Shown piece by piece: positions 40,776-49,020 of a DNA stretch of 64,000 nucleotides. Under the pieces are notes generated by a model. It had not been told where the DNA came from. It ran no database searches and saw nothing but the letters and a program-made list of their open reading frames with translations. Position 1 is the first letter of the stretch. Every line of letters starts with the position of its first letter. The DNA lies in contig NZ_CP007215.2 of assembly GCF_000300455.3 (NCBI RefSeq), positions 1-64,000 on the forward strand, given 5' to 3'. Position numbers and translations under genes: made by a program. The stretch comes from Kosakonia sacchari SP1 (lineage in GTDB: Bacteria > Pseudomonadota > Gammaproteobacteria > Enterobacterales > Enterobacteriaceae).

Positions 40776-41810
40776 ATGAATAAAACTGCGCTGTTATTTC
40801 CTCCTGTCAGTAAAGATGAGGTCATTGCCCGGCAATATCTGGATCGACAACCGATATTGAATTTTCAATGTCATGGTCAGCAAGGGCAGTTACGTCTCTT
40901 TCCGTTGCAGGCGGGAGAACGACTGCCAAATAAACCGATCTGTTTTGCCAGTCAATACGGTAAATTACGCCTTTATAATGCGGAGCCTTTGCTGAACCTG
41001 TTATCGCTTTGTCCGTTATTAGCCGAAAATAATAATGCCTCGGCACAGTGGTACTGGGATGTATATAACGCCGCGCTCAGTCAGGAAATTAAAAATATAG
41101 TGGGTTACTTACAACCTGCTGAGGAAAGCCATGAGCCGGAAATTTATTGTTGGATGGAAATAAAAAACAGCGAGCGACACGAAAAAGGGTTAATGGCCCT
41201 GTCGCCGGTAACATTACTTCGCTTGCTTCAGCATTCGGCGTGGCACTTTTCCCCTACGCCGCAAAATAAGCATTTTTTACTCTCTTTCCCGTTGATCCTG
41301 GCCTCAACGGAGCTTGCGGCAGCCGCGTTACGGCAACTGCGCGTTGGCGATATTGTGCTGCCAGAAAACCGGCTCTTTAACCCGGCAGGATCAGGGCAAC
41401 TGCAAATCGGCACACAGTGTTTCTCTTTACAGCAATGCGCCCCGCTGGCGCATTGCTTTACGATTGTTTCCCATAAGGAGATTGAAATGGAATTCACCCC
41501 TGTTGATACGGCATTTCCGCACCCGGACGCGACGCTTCCCCCGGTGTCTTTGCCGCGCGAGATCCCGTCACAACCTCATGAAATGCCGGATCTTTCCTCT
41601 GTTCCCCTGCGGGTAACGCTGCGTGCCGGAACGCTAACGTTAACGCTCGACGCGCTGCAGTCGCTGCGGGCGGGTTCGATACTGACATTCACGGATTTTA
41701 CCCCCGGTCAGGCGGCGATTTATTATGGCGAGCGCCCGTTGGCGCAAGGTACTTTGGTGGATGTTGAAGGCGTGCTGGGGCTGCAAATTACCCGCATGGA
41801 GCATTTCTGA
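40776..41810 (+). CDS. sctQ: Type III C-ring/sorting platform protein SctQ (HrcQ)
   Basis: SctQ forms the cytosolic pods that select substrates (SpoA/FliN family). From ATG 40776 (MNKTALLFPPVSKDEV) it has 344 residues; GTG 40752 is another start. The C-terminal SpoA domain (about 270-340, VPLRVTLRAGTLTLTLDAL ... GSILTF) is clear, while the N-terminal part is divergent. An internal AAGGAG-N6-ATG provides a likely second start, annotated separately. Its TGA overlaps the sctR ATG. Confidence 0.85.
   Translation: MNKTALLFPPVSKDEVIARQYLDRQPILNFQCHGQQGQLRLFPLQAGERLPNKPICFASQYGKLRLYNAEPLLNLLSLCPLLAENNNASAQWYWDVYNAALSQEIKNIVGYLQPAEESHEPEIYCWMEIKNSERHEKGLMALSPVTLLRLLQHSAWHFSPTPQNKHFLLSFPLILASTELAAAALRQLRVGDIVLPENRLFNPAGSGQLQIGTQCFSLQQCAPLAHCFTIVSHKEIEMEFTPVDTAFPHPDATLPPVSLPREIPSQPHEMPDLSSVPLRVTLRAGTLTLTLDALQSLRAGSILTFTDFTPGQAAIYYGERPLAQGTLVDVEGVLGLQITRMEHF
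41487..41810 (+). CDS. Probable internally initiated SctQ-C
   Basis: Inside sctQ, in the same frame, AAGGAG (41475-41480) stands six bases before ATG 41487 (MEFTPVDTAFPHPD). It would make a 107-residue protein that contains the whole SpoA domain. Known SctQ genes in Yersinia, Shigella and Salmonella SPI-2 produce an equivalent short form of about the same length that is required for the complex. Site quality is better than that of full-length SctQ. Confidence 0.7.
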   Translation: MEFTPVDTAFPHPDATLPPVSLPREIPSQPHEMPDLSSVPLRVTLRAGTLTLTLDALQSLRAGSILTFTDFTPGQAAIYYGERPLAQGTLVDVEGVLGLQITRMEHF

Positions 41811-42463
41811 TGGATATTCAGCAGATCAATCCCGCGGCGCTGGCGCTGTTTATCGCGGCGCTGACGTTGTTGCCCTTGCTGATGATTATCTCCACCTCGT
41901 TTCTTAAAATTTCCGTTGTCTTGCTGATCGTTCGCAACGCGTTGGGCATACAGCAGGTGCCTGGCAACATGGTGATCTACAGCATCTCGCTTGCCGCAAC
42001 GCTGTTTATTATGGGGCCGGTGTTTAATGAGATGACCCAGCGCGTGCGACAAATCTCACCGGACAAAATAGATGTCGCCGCGATTTATGCTCACTATCCG
42101 ACGGTAATTGCGCCGCTGCAAAATTTTTTACAGCGCAATATTGATGTAGATACCCATGTTCGTTTAACGGAAGCGGCAAAAAAGCTGTGGAAAGATCAGG
42201 CGAGTAACCCAATAACGCGCGATAACCCGGCGCTGATATTAAGTGCGTTTGTCCTTTCGGAATTACAGTCCGGGTTTAAAATTGGCTTTTTAATCTATAT
42301 TCCTTTTTTAGTGATAGACCTCGTTGTATCGACAGTACTGATGGCACTGGGAATGCAGATGGTGGCGCCAATGTTTATTGCTGTTCCACTTAAGTTACTG
42401 CTTTTTGTTTTAATTGAAGGGTGGGGTCGTTTACTCGAAGGGTTATTTTACAGCTACATTTAG
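41810..42463 (+). CDS. sctR: Export apparatus protein SctR (HrcR)
   Basis: A FliP-family subunit of the SctRST entry portal: 217 residues, four hydrophobic segments, with the FLKISVVLLIVRNALGIQQVP signature and a C-terminal FLIYIPFLVIDLVVSTVLMALGMQ segment. It overlaps sctQ (TGATG). Order sctR-S-T-U is the universal export-apparatus arrangement. Confidence 0.97.
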   Translation: MDIQQINPAALALFIAALTLLPLLMIISTSFLKISVVLLIVRNALGIQQVPGNMVIYSISLAATLFIMGPVFNEMTQRVRQISPDKIDVAAIYAHYPTVIAPLQNFLQRNIDVDTHVRLTEAAKKLWKDQASNPITRDNPALILSAFVLSELQSGFKIGFLIYIPFLVIDLVVSTVLMALGMQMVAPMFIAVPLKLLLFVLIEGWGRLLEGLFYSYI

Positions 42464-42477
42464 CGATGAGAATAAAT

Positions 42478-42744
42478 ATGTATATTGTCGAACTGCTCAA
42501 GCAGGGATTAGTGCTGGCAATGTTGATATCGGTTCCTCCGGTGGTGACCGCAGTGGTGGCGGGTATTATCATTGCGCTGCTGCAATCGGTGATGCAATTA
42601 CAGGATGCAACATTACCTTTTGCATTGAAAATGGTGGCTGTTGGCGTCACTCTGGCTTTTTCCGGTCACTGGATGCTGCAAAAAACAGTGCAATTAAGTA
42701 TTAACTGTTTTGACTTAATCAGCCAAATAAGAGCCTGGCAATGA
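42478..42744 (+). CDS. sctS: Export apparatus protein SctS (HrcS)
   Basis: A FliQ-family portal subunit: 88 residues from ATG 42478 (MYIVELLKQGLVLAML), the usual length, with two membrane hairpin helices separated by MQLQDATLPFALK. ATG 42466 would add four residues. It overlaps sctT as ATGA. Confidence 0.95.
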   Translation: MYIVELLKQGLVLAMLISVPPVVTAVVAGIIIALLQSVMQLQDATLPFALKMVAVGVTLAFSGHWMLQKTVQLSINCFDLISQIRAWQ

Positions 42745-43544
42745 CGTTTGTCTCTTTCGACTGGTTAGGAGAGGCGTTAATGGCTCTGGTGAGTGCCTGT
42801 GCGCGCATTTATCCCTGCATGGCTATTATTATTGCTTTCTCTTTCAAGGAGATCAGAGGTGCGGTGCTCTACAGTATCGCGCTGGTGTTTACTTTTATTC
42901 CCGCGACCACCTTTTATGCGCAAGCCGATTTGGGCAATATCAAAGGCATCATGTTTATTATCATGATGATAAAAGAGTCGTTGCTGGGTATTTTTTTAGG
43001 CTTTCTGTTGGTTGTGCCTTTCTGGTTATTTGAAAGCGTCGGGGTTCTGTTTGATAATCAGAGCGGCGGACAAATGGGTGAGCAAATTAATCCGGCAATA
43101 ACCAACAACGGATCATTTTTTGGCTATGTCTTTAAAAGTATTTTTTTACTGATTTTTATTCATTTTCACGGTTTCGCTTATCTTATAGATATTCTCTGGC
43201 GCAGCTATACCTTCTGGCCGATCGATAAACTTTTCTTCACTGACACAGCGGTAACCTTTAAACAGTGGTTAGATTTTCTCGCAGACATATTCTCTTTTAT
43301 TGTTATTTACAGCGCGCCTTTTGCGGTGCTGATGCTGATGATCGAATTTAGCGTGGCGATTCTGAGCCTTTACAGCCCGAAAATGCAGGTCACCACCGTG
43401 ACCATCCCGTTAAAAATTATTATCGGTTTGTCCTTTCTGGTGGTGTATATCCCGACATTGCTGCATCTCGCTGAGCAGCAATTATTGCAACCTGCGCGCG
43501 TCGTCCCGATGATTTCTTCCACGCTTAACCTGAAAGTGGATTAA
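42741..43544 (+). CDS. sctT: Export apparatus protein SctT (HrcT)
   Basis: A FliR-family portal subunit: 267 residues with about six hydrophobic segments, containing SVGVLFDNQSGGQMGEQINPAITNNGSFFG, typical of the family. It overlaps sctS and precedes sctU by 3 bases. Confidence 0.95.
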   Translation: MTFVSFDWLGEALMALVSACARIYPCMAIIIAFSFKEIRGAVLYSIALVFTFIPATTFYAQADLGNIKGIMFIIMMIKESLLGIFLGFLLVVPFWLFESVGVLFDNQSGGQMGEQINPAITNNGSFFGYVFKSIFLLIFIHFHGFAYLIDILWRSYTFWPIDKLFFTDTAVTFKQWLDFLADIFSFIVIYSAPFAVLMLMIEFSVAILSLYSPKMQVTTVTIPLKIIIGLSFLVVYIPTLLHLAEQQLLQPARVVPMISSTLNLKVD

Positions 43545-43547
43545 GCG

Positions 43548-44618
43548 ATGGCGGAAAAAAACGAGCAACCTACACCGAAAAAAATCCGTGATGAGCGTAA
43601 GAAAGGGAATGTTTTTAAAAATGAAGGAGTGCCGTTGCTGCTGCTGATCACGCTGGCGATGGAATTCATTTTTATGATGATGGAGCGCGGAATCGCTCGC
43701 CTGCAACAGCTCTTCGTTGTTGCGCTGAGCTTCATGACGCTGCCATTTATTACAGCGGCAAAGCGGTTGACGCAGTTGCTGGCAGTGGAGTTGAGTATTT
43801 TCCTGGCGCCTGTTCTGGGCGTGGCGATAGGAGCAAGGTTATTAGGAAACTGGCTGCAATTTGGCTTTCTCATCGCGCCCGAATCGGCGATGCCGAAATT
43901 TGAACGCCTCAACCCGTTACAAAAAATTCAGCAAATGTTCTCCTCCAGAGAGCTTGCAGAGTTGGTGAGCAGCCTGCTGAAATTCTTAACTATTGTCTAT
44001 GCCAGCTACAGCGCGGTTTATCCGCATATCAACGAAATACTCCACCTGGCGGCAAGCCTGCTGATGCGCTTACCGCAGGTGCTGCGTAACCTGGTTAGCG
44101 ACATCTTTCACCACATGTTGATATTGCTTGCTGTCTGGACGGCGCTCGATTTCGGCCTGCAAAAATATCTGTTTATCAAGACGCAAAGGATGAGCCTTGA
44201 GGAGGTGCGCCGGGAAAACAAAGATACCGAAGGCGATCCACATATCAAATCGTACCGCAGAAGCCTGATGATGAGCCCGCCGCCGATGCCCGTCGACGTA
44301 CCGCAGCCCGGGGAGGTGTTAAAGCTGGCGGATGTGGTGCTGAATGATGCCGCATCACGGGTGGTTCTTCTGCGTTATGAACAGCAGAACATCGCGTTGC
44401 CGCATATTCTGTTTAAACAGCAGGGCAAAGACGCGGTATCCGGGCTTCTCGATAGCGCCCGCGCGTTGAACATTCCGGTTATCGACGCGCCGCAGTTGGT
44501 TCATCTGCTGATGCAATACGAGATTGGGCAGGCCATTCCACGTCAGGCGATTGCCCACACGGCGTATATTTACAACCAACTACAGCAAATGAAAACACGC
44601 GAGCCAGCGCCAGAGTGA
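43548..44618 (+). CDS. sctU: Export switch protein SctU (HrcU-like) lacking NPTH
   Basis: A FlhB-family component: 356 residues with the N-terminal EKNEQPTPKKIRDERKKGNV signature and four membrane segments. The cytosolic domain starts near residue 225 (SLEEVRRENKDTEGDPHIKS). At the place of the autocleavage NPTH loop the sequence reads VVLNDAASRVVLLRY, with Asn-Asp-Ala-Ala at 266-269. The residues needed for cleavage between Asn and Pro are absent, yet flanking strands are intact. It ends the operon and is followed by a strong terminator. Confidence 0.93.
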   Translation: MAEKNEQPTPKKIRDERKKGNVFKNEGVPLLLLITLAMEFIFMMMERGIARLQQLFVVALSFMTLPFITAAKRLTQLLAVELSIFLAPVLGVAIGARLLGNWLQFGFLIAPESAMPKFERLNPLQKIQQMFSSRELAELVSSLLKFLTIVYASYSAVYPHINEILHLAASLLMRLPQVLRNLVSDIFHHMLILLAVWTALDFGLQKYLFIKTQRMSLEEVRRENKDTEGDPHIKSYRRSLMMSPPPMPVDVPQPGEVLKLADVVLNDAASRVVLLRYEQQNIALPHILFKQQGKDAVSGLLDSARALNIPVIDAPQLVHLLMQYEIGQAIPRQAIAHTAYIYNQLQQMKTREPAPE

Positions 44619-44626
44619 GAGGTGTA

Positions 44627-44654
44627 AAAGAGGGGCGGTTTCCCGCCCCTCTTT
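44627..44654 (+). terminator. Intrinsic terminator after the type III operon
   Basis: A 12-bp perfect stem (AAAGAGGGGCGG / CCGCCCCTCTTT, loop TTTC) follows sctU by 8 bases. Only three U residues complete the arm, but stem strength and location support termination. It also lies downstream of the convergent tisB gene. Confidence 0.8.
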
Positions 44655-44673
44655 GGTGCGACTTGAACCTGAA

Positions 44674-44763
44674 TTACCGCAAAAACTTCAGGACAGCTTC
44701 AAGCAGTTGCAACAAGGCAACAATGAGTTTCAGGATCAGTATAAACATCTCCATTCCGCCCAT
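44674..44763 (-). CDS. tisB: SOS-induced type I toxin TisB
   Basis: A 29-residue membrane peptide (MGGMEMFILILKLIVALLQ then LLEAVLKFLR), the exact length of E. coli TisB, with the conserved ILKLIVA-LQLL-AVLK core. TisB inserts in the inner membrane, collapses the proton motive force and promotes persistence. AGGAG stands 7 bases before the ATG. Its long leader contains a segment complementary to IstR, and a LexA box lies about 195 bases upstream, as in E. coli. This gene is easily missed because of its size. Confidence 0.93.
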   Translation of the reverse strand: MGGMEMFILILKLIVALLQLLEAVLKFLR

Positions 44764-44835
44764 ACGCTTTCTCCTCTGGTCAAGGAGCACCGGCTGACGT
44801 ACCTTTCCGCTACCTGTTGTCAGCCTTGTTGTTGG

Positions 44836-44849
44836 CGTAACGCAGTGTG
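44836..44849 (-). promoter_or_regulatory. IstR target site in the tisB leader
   Basis: The plus-strand 14-mer CGTAACGCAGTGTG occurs here and again in istR at 45074-45087. Since tisB is transcribed from the minus strand, its mRNA leader contains the exact complement of the IstR segment. Partial identity extends several bases on both sides. In E. coli IstR-1 binding here blocks tisB standby translation. Confidence 0.85.
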
Positions 44850-44956
44850 CTCTTGAGGGGTTAAGGCACTGACGGCACCACCCGTTTCAGCCAGGAATTC
44901 TTGCGCCGTTGAACGCGGCCCCTCACGCTGGTTCGCAAGGTCATTATATATTAATA

Positions 44957-44972
44957 CTGTTTATATATACAG
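44957..44972 (-). promoter_or_regulatory. LexA box (SOS operator) of tisB
   Basis: CTG-TTTATATATA-CAG matches the LexA consensus CTG-N10-CAG, and the palindrome extends to ATACTGT/ACAGTAT. It lies at the expected tisB promoter, so toxin transcription should be SOS-induced. Confidence 0.92.
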
Positions 44973-45033
44973 TATTAATTGGCGGAATTTTATACATTGA
45001 TCCATACTCAATGCGGGAAAAATCGCGTGAAAA

Positions 45034-45062
45034 TTGCGCATCCGCAGGATTCGTCGTATAGT
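45034..45062 (+). promoter_or_regulatory. Constitutive promoter of istR
   Basis: TTGCGC (45034-45039), a 17-base spacer and TATAGT (45057-45062) form a good sigma-70 promoter. It places the transcript start at about 45069, the expected 5' end of IstR-1. Confidence 0.75.
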
Positions 45063-45068
45063 TGCGTG

Positions 45069-45146
45069 GTTGACGTAACGCAGTGTGTTTTGCGGCCACC
45101 AACCGCGAAAATGCTGACAAAAACCTCGCTCCGGCGGGGTTTTTTG
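45069..45146 (+). ncRNA. istR: Antitoxin small RNA IstR-1
   Basis: A small RNA that silences tisB by pairing with its leader. The 5' part (GTTGACGTAACGCAGTGTG) carries the 14-base complementarity to tisB. It ends in an intrinsic terminator (ACCTCGC / GCGGGGT with a TTTTTTG tail, about 45121-45146). Length and order relative to tisB and ivbL match E. coli. Confidence 0.88.
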
Positions 45147-45274
45147 TTTTCAGATGCCAGACAAATAAACGTGATCGGCTGCGCAGTTTTCTGCGGGTGC
45201 GTAAAAAGCAGTTGTCGGCGAATGATTCCTGTGTTTGTATAAATCTCGTTAATAACACAACAGACAGGCCCCTA

Positions 45275-45373
45275 ATGAACGCTTCCACCAAACCGATGAA
45301 CCTACTAAAAACCGCGCATAACGCCGCGGTGGTCGTCGTGCGTGTGGTGGTGGTCGTCGGCAATGCGCCGTAG
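45275..45373 (+). CDS. ivbL: ilvB operon leader peptide IvbL
   Basis: A 32-residue leader (starts MNASTKPMNLLKTAHNAA) with a run of nine valines interrupted by one Arg (VVVVRVVVVV) and ending GNAP, the same length and ending as E. coli IvbL. Ribosome stalling at the Val codons when valyl-tRNA is short prevents the downstream attenuator from forming. It precedes ilvB by 105 bases. Confidence 0.96.
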   Translation: MNASTKPMNLLKTAHNAAVVVVRVVVVVGNAP

Positions 45374-45396
45374 GGTCCGGAACAACACACGATTCC

Positions 45397-45429
45397 AAAA
45401 CCCCGCCGGCGCAAACCGGGCGGGGTTTT
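45397..45429 (+). terminator. ilvB attenuator
   Basis: The stem AAAACCCCGCC / GGCGGGGTTTT followed by T residues lies 23 bases after the ivbL stop. This is the transcription attenuator controlled by valine/leucine codon stalling in ivbL. Confidence 0.92.
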
Positions 45430-45478
45430 TCGTTTAAGCCTCTCCTGGAAAGCCGGCTCAGAATAAAAGGACTGGAGC

Positions 45479-47167
45479 ATGGCAAGTTCGGGCAGCACAT
45501 CGCAATCCACGCGCTACACAGGCGCGCAGCTGATTGTTCATTTACTGGAGCGTCAGGGCATCACCACCGTTACCGGCATCCCCGGCGGCACTGTTTTGCC
45601 GTTATATGACGCGCTAAGCCAAAGCAAACAGATCCGCCATGTGCTGGCGCGTCACGAGCAGGGCGCGGGCTTCATTGCGCAGGGCATGGCACGTACGCAG
45701 GGCAAACCGGCGGTTTGTCTGGCGTGTAGCGGGCCGGGGGCGACCAACCTGGTGACCGCCATTGCCGACGCGCGTCTCGATTCCATCCCGCTGATTTGCA
45801 TCACCGGCCAGGTTCCGGCCTCGATGATTGGCACCGATGCATTCCAGGAAGTGGACACTTACGGCATCTCTATCCCCATCACGAAACACAACTATTTGGT
45901 CCGCGATATCAGCGAACTGCCGCAGGTGATTTGCGATGCGTTTCGCATTGCGCAGTCTGGTCGCCCTGGCCCGGTGTGGATAGATATTCCTAAAGATGTG
46001 CAGACAGCGGAAATCACCCTCAGCGAGCTGCCGGAACCGGGTCATAAAGCGCCAGCGCCCGCCTGGAACGCCCAGGATGTTCACGCTGCCGCCGCGATGA
46101 TCAACGCCGCCGAGCGCCCGGTGCTGTACCTGGGCGGTGGTGTCATTAACGCGCCGCAGCAAATCCGCCACCTGGCAGAAAAAGCCAATATGCCCACCAC
46201 CATGACGCTGATGGCGCTCGGCATGTTACCGAAACAGCACCCGTTGTCGCTAGGTATGCTGGGAATGCACGGTGCGCGCAGCACCAATTATATTTTGCAG
46301 GAAGCGGATCTGCTGGTGGTGCTTGGCGCACGTTTTGATGATCGGGCGATTGGCAAAACCGAACAGTTCTGCCCGAATGCCAAAATTATTCATGTGGATA
46401 TCGACCGTGCGGAGTTAGGCAAAGTGAAGCAGGCGCATGTGGCAATTCAGGGCGACGTTGGTGAAGTGCTCGATGCGCTGATCCCGCAAGTCGAAGCCCA
46501 TTCCCGCCACGCCTGGCGCAACACCGTGGAGCAGCTGCAAAAAGAGTTTCCCGGCGCGATCCCACAAGCGGGCGACCCGCTCACCCATTACGGTTTGATC
46601 AATGCGGTCGCTGCCTGCGTGGATGACAGTGCGATTATCACCACCGATGTCGGCCAGCATCAGATGTGGACGGCGCAAGCCTACCCGCTGAACCGTCCGC
46701 GACAGTGGCTGACTTCTGGCGGGCTGGGCACCATGGGCTTTGGCCTGCCTGCGGCGATTGGCGCGGCGCTGGCGAACCCGGAGCGTAAAATCATCTGCTT
46801 TTCCGGTGATGGCAGTTTGATGATGAACATCCAGGAGATGGCCACCGCTGCGGAAAATAATCTGGATGTGAAAATCATCCTGATGAATAACGAAGCGCTG
46901 GGGCTGGTGCATCAGCAACAGAGCCTGTTCTACAAGTCCGGTGTGTTTGCCGCAACGTATCCCGGTATGATCAACTTCATGCAGATTGCCGCTGGCTTTG
47001 GCCTGCATACCTGCGATTTAAACGCTGAATCTGACCCGCAGGCTGCGTTGCAGGAGGTTATATCTCGTCCGGGGCCTGCGCTGGTGCATGTGCGTATCGA
47101 CCCGCAAGAAAAAGTTTACCCGATGGTGCCGCCGGGCGCGGCGAATACAGAAATGGTGGGGGAATAA
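45479..47167 (+). CDS. ilvB: Acetolactate synthase I catalytic subunit
   Basis: Catalyses the first common step of valine and leucine synthesis from pyruvate, using ThDP, Mg2+ and FAD. It has 562 residues, the E. coli length. Landmarks are GIPGGTVLPLYDAL at the N terminus, the ThDP Glu in ARHEQGAGFIAQG, and the ThDP/Mg motif GDGSLMMNIQEM near the C terminus. GGAGC precedes the ATG. ilvN follows after 3 bases. Confidence 0.98.
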   Translation: MASSGSTSQSTRYTGAQLIVHLLERQGITTVTGIPGGTVLPLYDALSQSKQIRHVLARHEQGAGFIAQGMARTQGKPAVCLACSGPGATNLVTAIADARLDSIPLICITGQVPASMIGTDAFQEVDTYGISIPITKHNYLVRDISELPQVICDAFRIAQSGRPGPVWIDIPKDVQTAEITLSELPEPGHKAPAPAWNAQDVHAAAAMINAAERPVLYLGGGVINAPQQIRHLAEKANMPTTMTLMALGMLPKQHPLSLGMLGMHGARSTNYILQEADLLVVLGARFDDRAIGKTEQFCPNAKIIHVDIDRAELGKVKQAHVAIQGDVGEVLDALIPQVEAHSRHAWRNTVEQLQKEFPGAIPQAGDPLTHYGLINAVAACVDDSAIITTDVGQHQMWTAQAYPLNRPRQWLTSGGLGTMGFGLPAAIGAALANPERKIICFSGDGSLMMNIQEMATAAENNLDVKIILMNNEALGLVHQQQSLFYKSGVFAATYPGMINFMQIAAGFGLHTCDLNAESDPQAALQEVISRPGPALVHVRIDPQEKVYPMVPPGAANTEMVGE

Positions 47168-47170
47168 GCC

Positions 47171-47455
47171 ATGCAAACAACTGATAACGTCATTCTCGAA
47201 CTCACCGTGCGCAACCATCCGGGCGTGATGACGCATGTCTGTGGGCTGTTTGCCCGCCGCGCGTTCAACGTGGAAGGCATTCTGTGTCTACCGCTACAAA
47301 GCGGCGAGCAGAGCCGCATCTGGCTCCAGGTGGCGAATGACCAGCGGCTGGAACAGATGATAAGCCAGATCGATAAGCTGGAAGATGTGGTGCAGATTAT
47401 CCGCCACCAGACCGATCCGGGCGTGTTTAACAAACTCGGTCTGTTCTTTGAGTAA
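47171..47455 (+). CDS. ilvN: Acetolactate synthase I regulatory subunit
   Basis: The 94-residue ACT-domain subunit gives valine feedback inhibition to IlvB. It contains [29 protein letters not shown], the ACT start, and is two residues shorter than E. coli IlvN (96). Directly coupled to ilvB. In E. coli uhpA follows; here a convergent LysR gene follows 9 bases later. Confidence 0.98.
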   Translation: MQTTDNVILELTVRNHPGVMTHVCGLFARRAFNVEGILCLPLQSGEQSRIWLQVANDQRLEQMISQIDKLEDVVQIIRHQTDPGVFNKLGLFFE

Positions 47456-47464
47456 TCGCCACGC

Positions 47465-48367
47465 TTAACGCTGGCTGATGTCGAACAGCAGGTTGCGTAG
47501 CCACTGATGCGCCGGATCGCGGTGGCTGCGTTCGTGCCAGGCCAGGGTTTTGGTAAATCCCGGTATCGGCAAAGGCGCTTCACGTATACACATGCCCGGC
47601 GTCAGGCTGGCAAGGCGCTGCGGCACCACGGCAATCATATCGCTGATGGTTAATATCTCTGGCAGGATCAGGAAATTATTCACCGACACGCCCACGCGGC
47701 GGCTTTTGCCGATGGCGGCCAACGCATTATCCGCCACGCCGCGAAAACGTTCGCCATCCCACGCTACCAGCGCATGCTCCAGCGCGCAGAAGCGTTCAAG
47801 TGTCAGCGTGTTTTGCGCCGCATCCGGATGGTCGGCGCGCATCATGCAGACAAAACGTTCCTCAAACAGCGCCCGGCTGTGCAGCGCTTCCGGCGTGCTG
47901 TGCGGTGTCATTAACGCCGCATCCAATTCGCCGCGCTCAAGCTGGCTTACCAGCCGCTGCGGCTCCACGGGTTCAACGCGGATGCGGATCCCCGGCGCGT
48001 GCTTTTTCAGCTCCGCAATAAACGGCACGATCACCACTTTCAGCGCGTAGTCCGTCGCCGCCAGCGTCCAGATAAACGTGGCGCTGAGTGGGTCAAAGGC
48101 GGTGGGTTTCAGCAAGTGGTCAATATCCGCCAGGATCTGTTTGACCGGCGCCGCCAAAGCCTGCGCCCGAGGCGTGGGCACCATGCCATGCGGCGCACGG
48201 ATAAACAGCGGGTCGGCAAAATAATCACGCAGGCGCGTCAACATGCCACTTACCGCCGGTTGCGTCAGCGAAAGGCGGGCGGCAGCGCGCGTGACATTGC
48301 GTTCATCAAGCAGGGCATCCAGCGTTTTCAACAGGTTAAGATCGAGGTTTCTGATATCGTTATTCAT
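47465..48367 (-). CDS. LysR-family transcriptional regulator
   Basis: A 300-residue regulator with an N-terminal winged HTH (LLKTLDALLDERNVTRAAARLSLTQPAVSGML) and a C-terminal substrate-binding domain. The HTH pattern resembles the NodD/LeuO-like subgroup. Its targets are unknown; it is divergent from yicN, so control of that or distant genes is possible. It is absent from this place in E. coli. Confidence 0.85.
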   Translation of the reverse strand: MNNDIRNLDLNLLKTLDALLDERNVTRAAARLSLTQPAVSGMLTRLRDYFADPLFIRAPHGMVPTPRAQALAAPVKQILADIDHLLKPTAFDPLSATFIWTLAATDYALKVVIVPFIAELKKHAPGIRIRVEPVEPQRLVSQLERGELDAALMTPHSTPEALHSRALFEERFVCMMRADHPDAAQNTLTLERFCALEHALVAWDGERFRGVADNALAAIGKSRRVGVSVNNFLILPEILTISDMIAVVPQRLASLTPGMCIREAPLPIPGFTKTLAWHERSHRDPAHQWLRNLLFDISQR

Positions 48368-48471
48368 GATAGTGACCAGCCAGAGCGATAATAAAGATTA
48401 TCGCATTTACGGCTGTCCGTAGCGGCTAATTTCCCCGTATGATGAGCCTCTTTTGCGCTTCGGGAGCGGTT

Positions 48472-48924
48472 ATGGTTTGGTTGATGTTGGCAACGCTGGT
48501 GGTGGTTTTTGTGATTGGTTTCAGGGTATTAACCTCTGATTCTCGTCGTGCGATTCGCCGCCTCACCGACCGACTCAACATTCAGCCCGTGCCGGTGGAA
48601 TCGATGATCGACCAGATGGGCAAAAGCGCCGGTAACGAATACTTGAGCTACCTGACGCGCCCGGACGAAGCGCACCTGCAAAATGCCACCCAGGTGTTAC
48701 TTATCTGGCAAGTGTCTATTGTCGACAGTAGCGAACAAAACCTGGTTTACTGGCACCGGTTGCTGCAAAAAGCGCGGCTGGCAGCCCCTGTCACCGATGT
48801 GCAAATCCGTCTGGCGCAAGGGTTTCTGCGCGAACTGGAACCGGACAGAGCCGATCTCAACAACTTTCAAATACGCTATAACGCGCTATTTATGCCCGAA
48901 GAAGGTGTTCACTGGCTGCATTGA
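48472..48924 (+). CDS. yicN: DUF1198 membrane protein YicN
   Basis: A conserved enterobacterial protein of unknown function, 150 residues from ATG 48472 (MVWLMLATLVVVFVIGFRVL), the E. coli YicN length. One N-terminal membrane helix (about 3-19) is followed by a soluble domain (RLTDRLNIQPVPVESMIDQMGKSAGNE onward, ending EGVHWLH). An upstream in-frame ATG at 48439 adds eleven residues not found in the family. Confidence 0.92.
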   Translation: MVWLMLATLVVVFVIGFRVLTSDSRRAIRRLTDRLNIQPVPVESMIDQMGKSAGNEYLSYLTRPDEAHLQNATQVLLIWQVSIVDSSEQNLVYWHRLLQKARLAAPVTDVQIRLAQGFLRELEPDRADLNNFQIRYNALFMPEEGVHWLH

Positions 48925-49020
48925 TATCACGTAGCGTGATGATGTTCATCAACGATAGTCATTAGATTTATAACACCGCGCGGCGCAAAGTGGCCTCGTT
49001 CATCCATGACGAGGTACACC

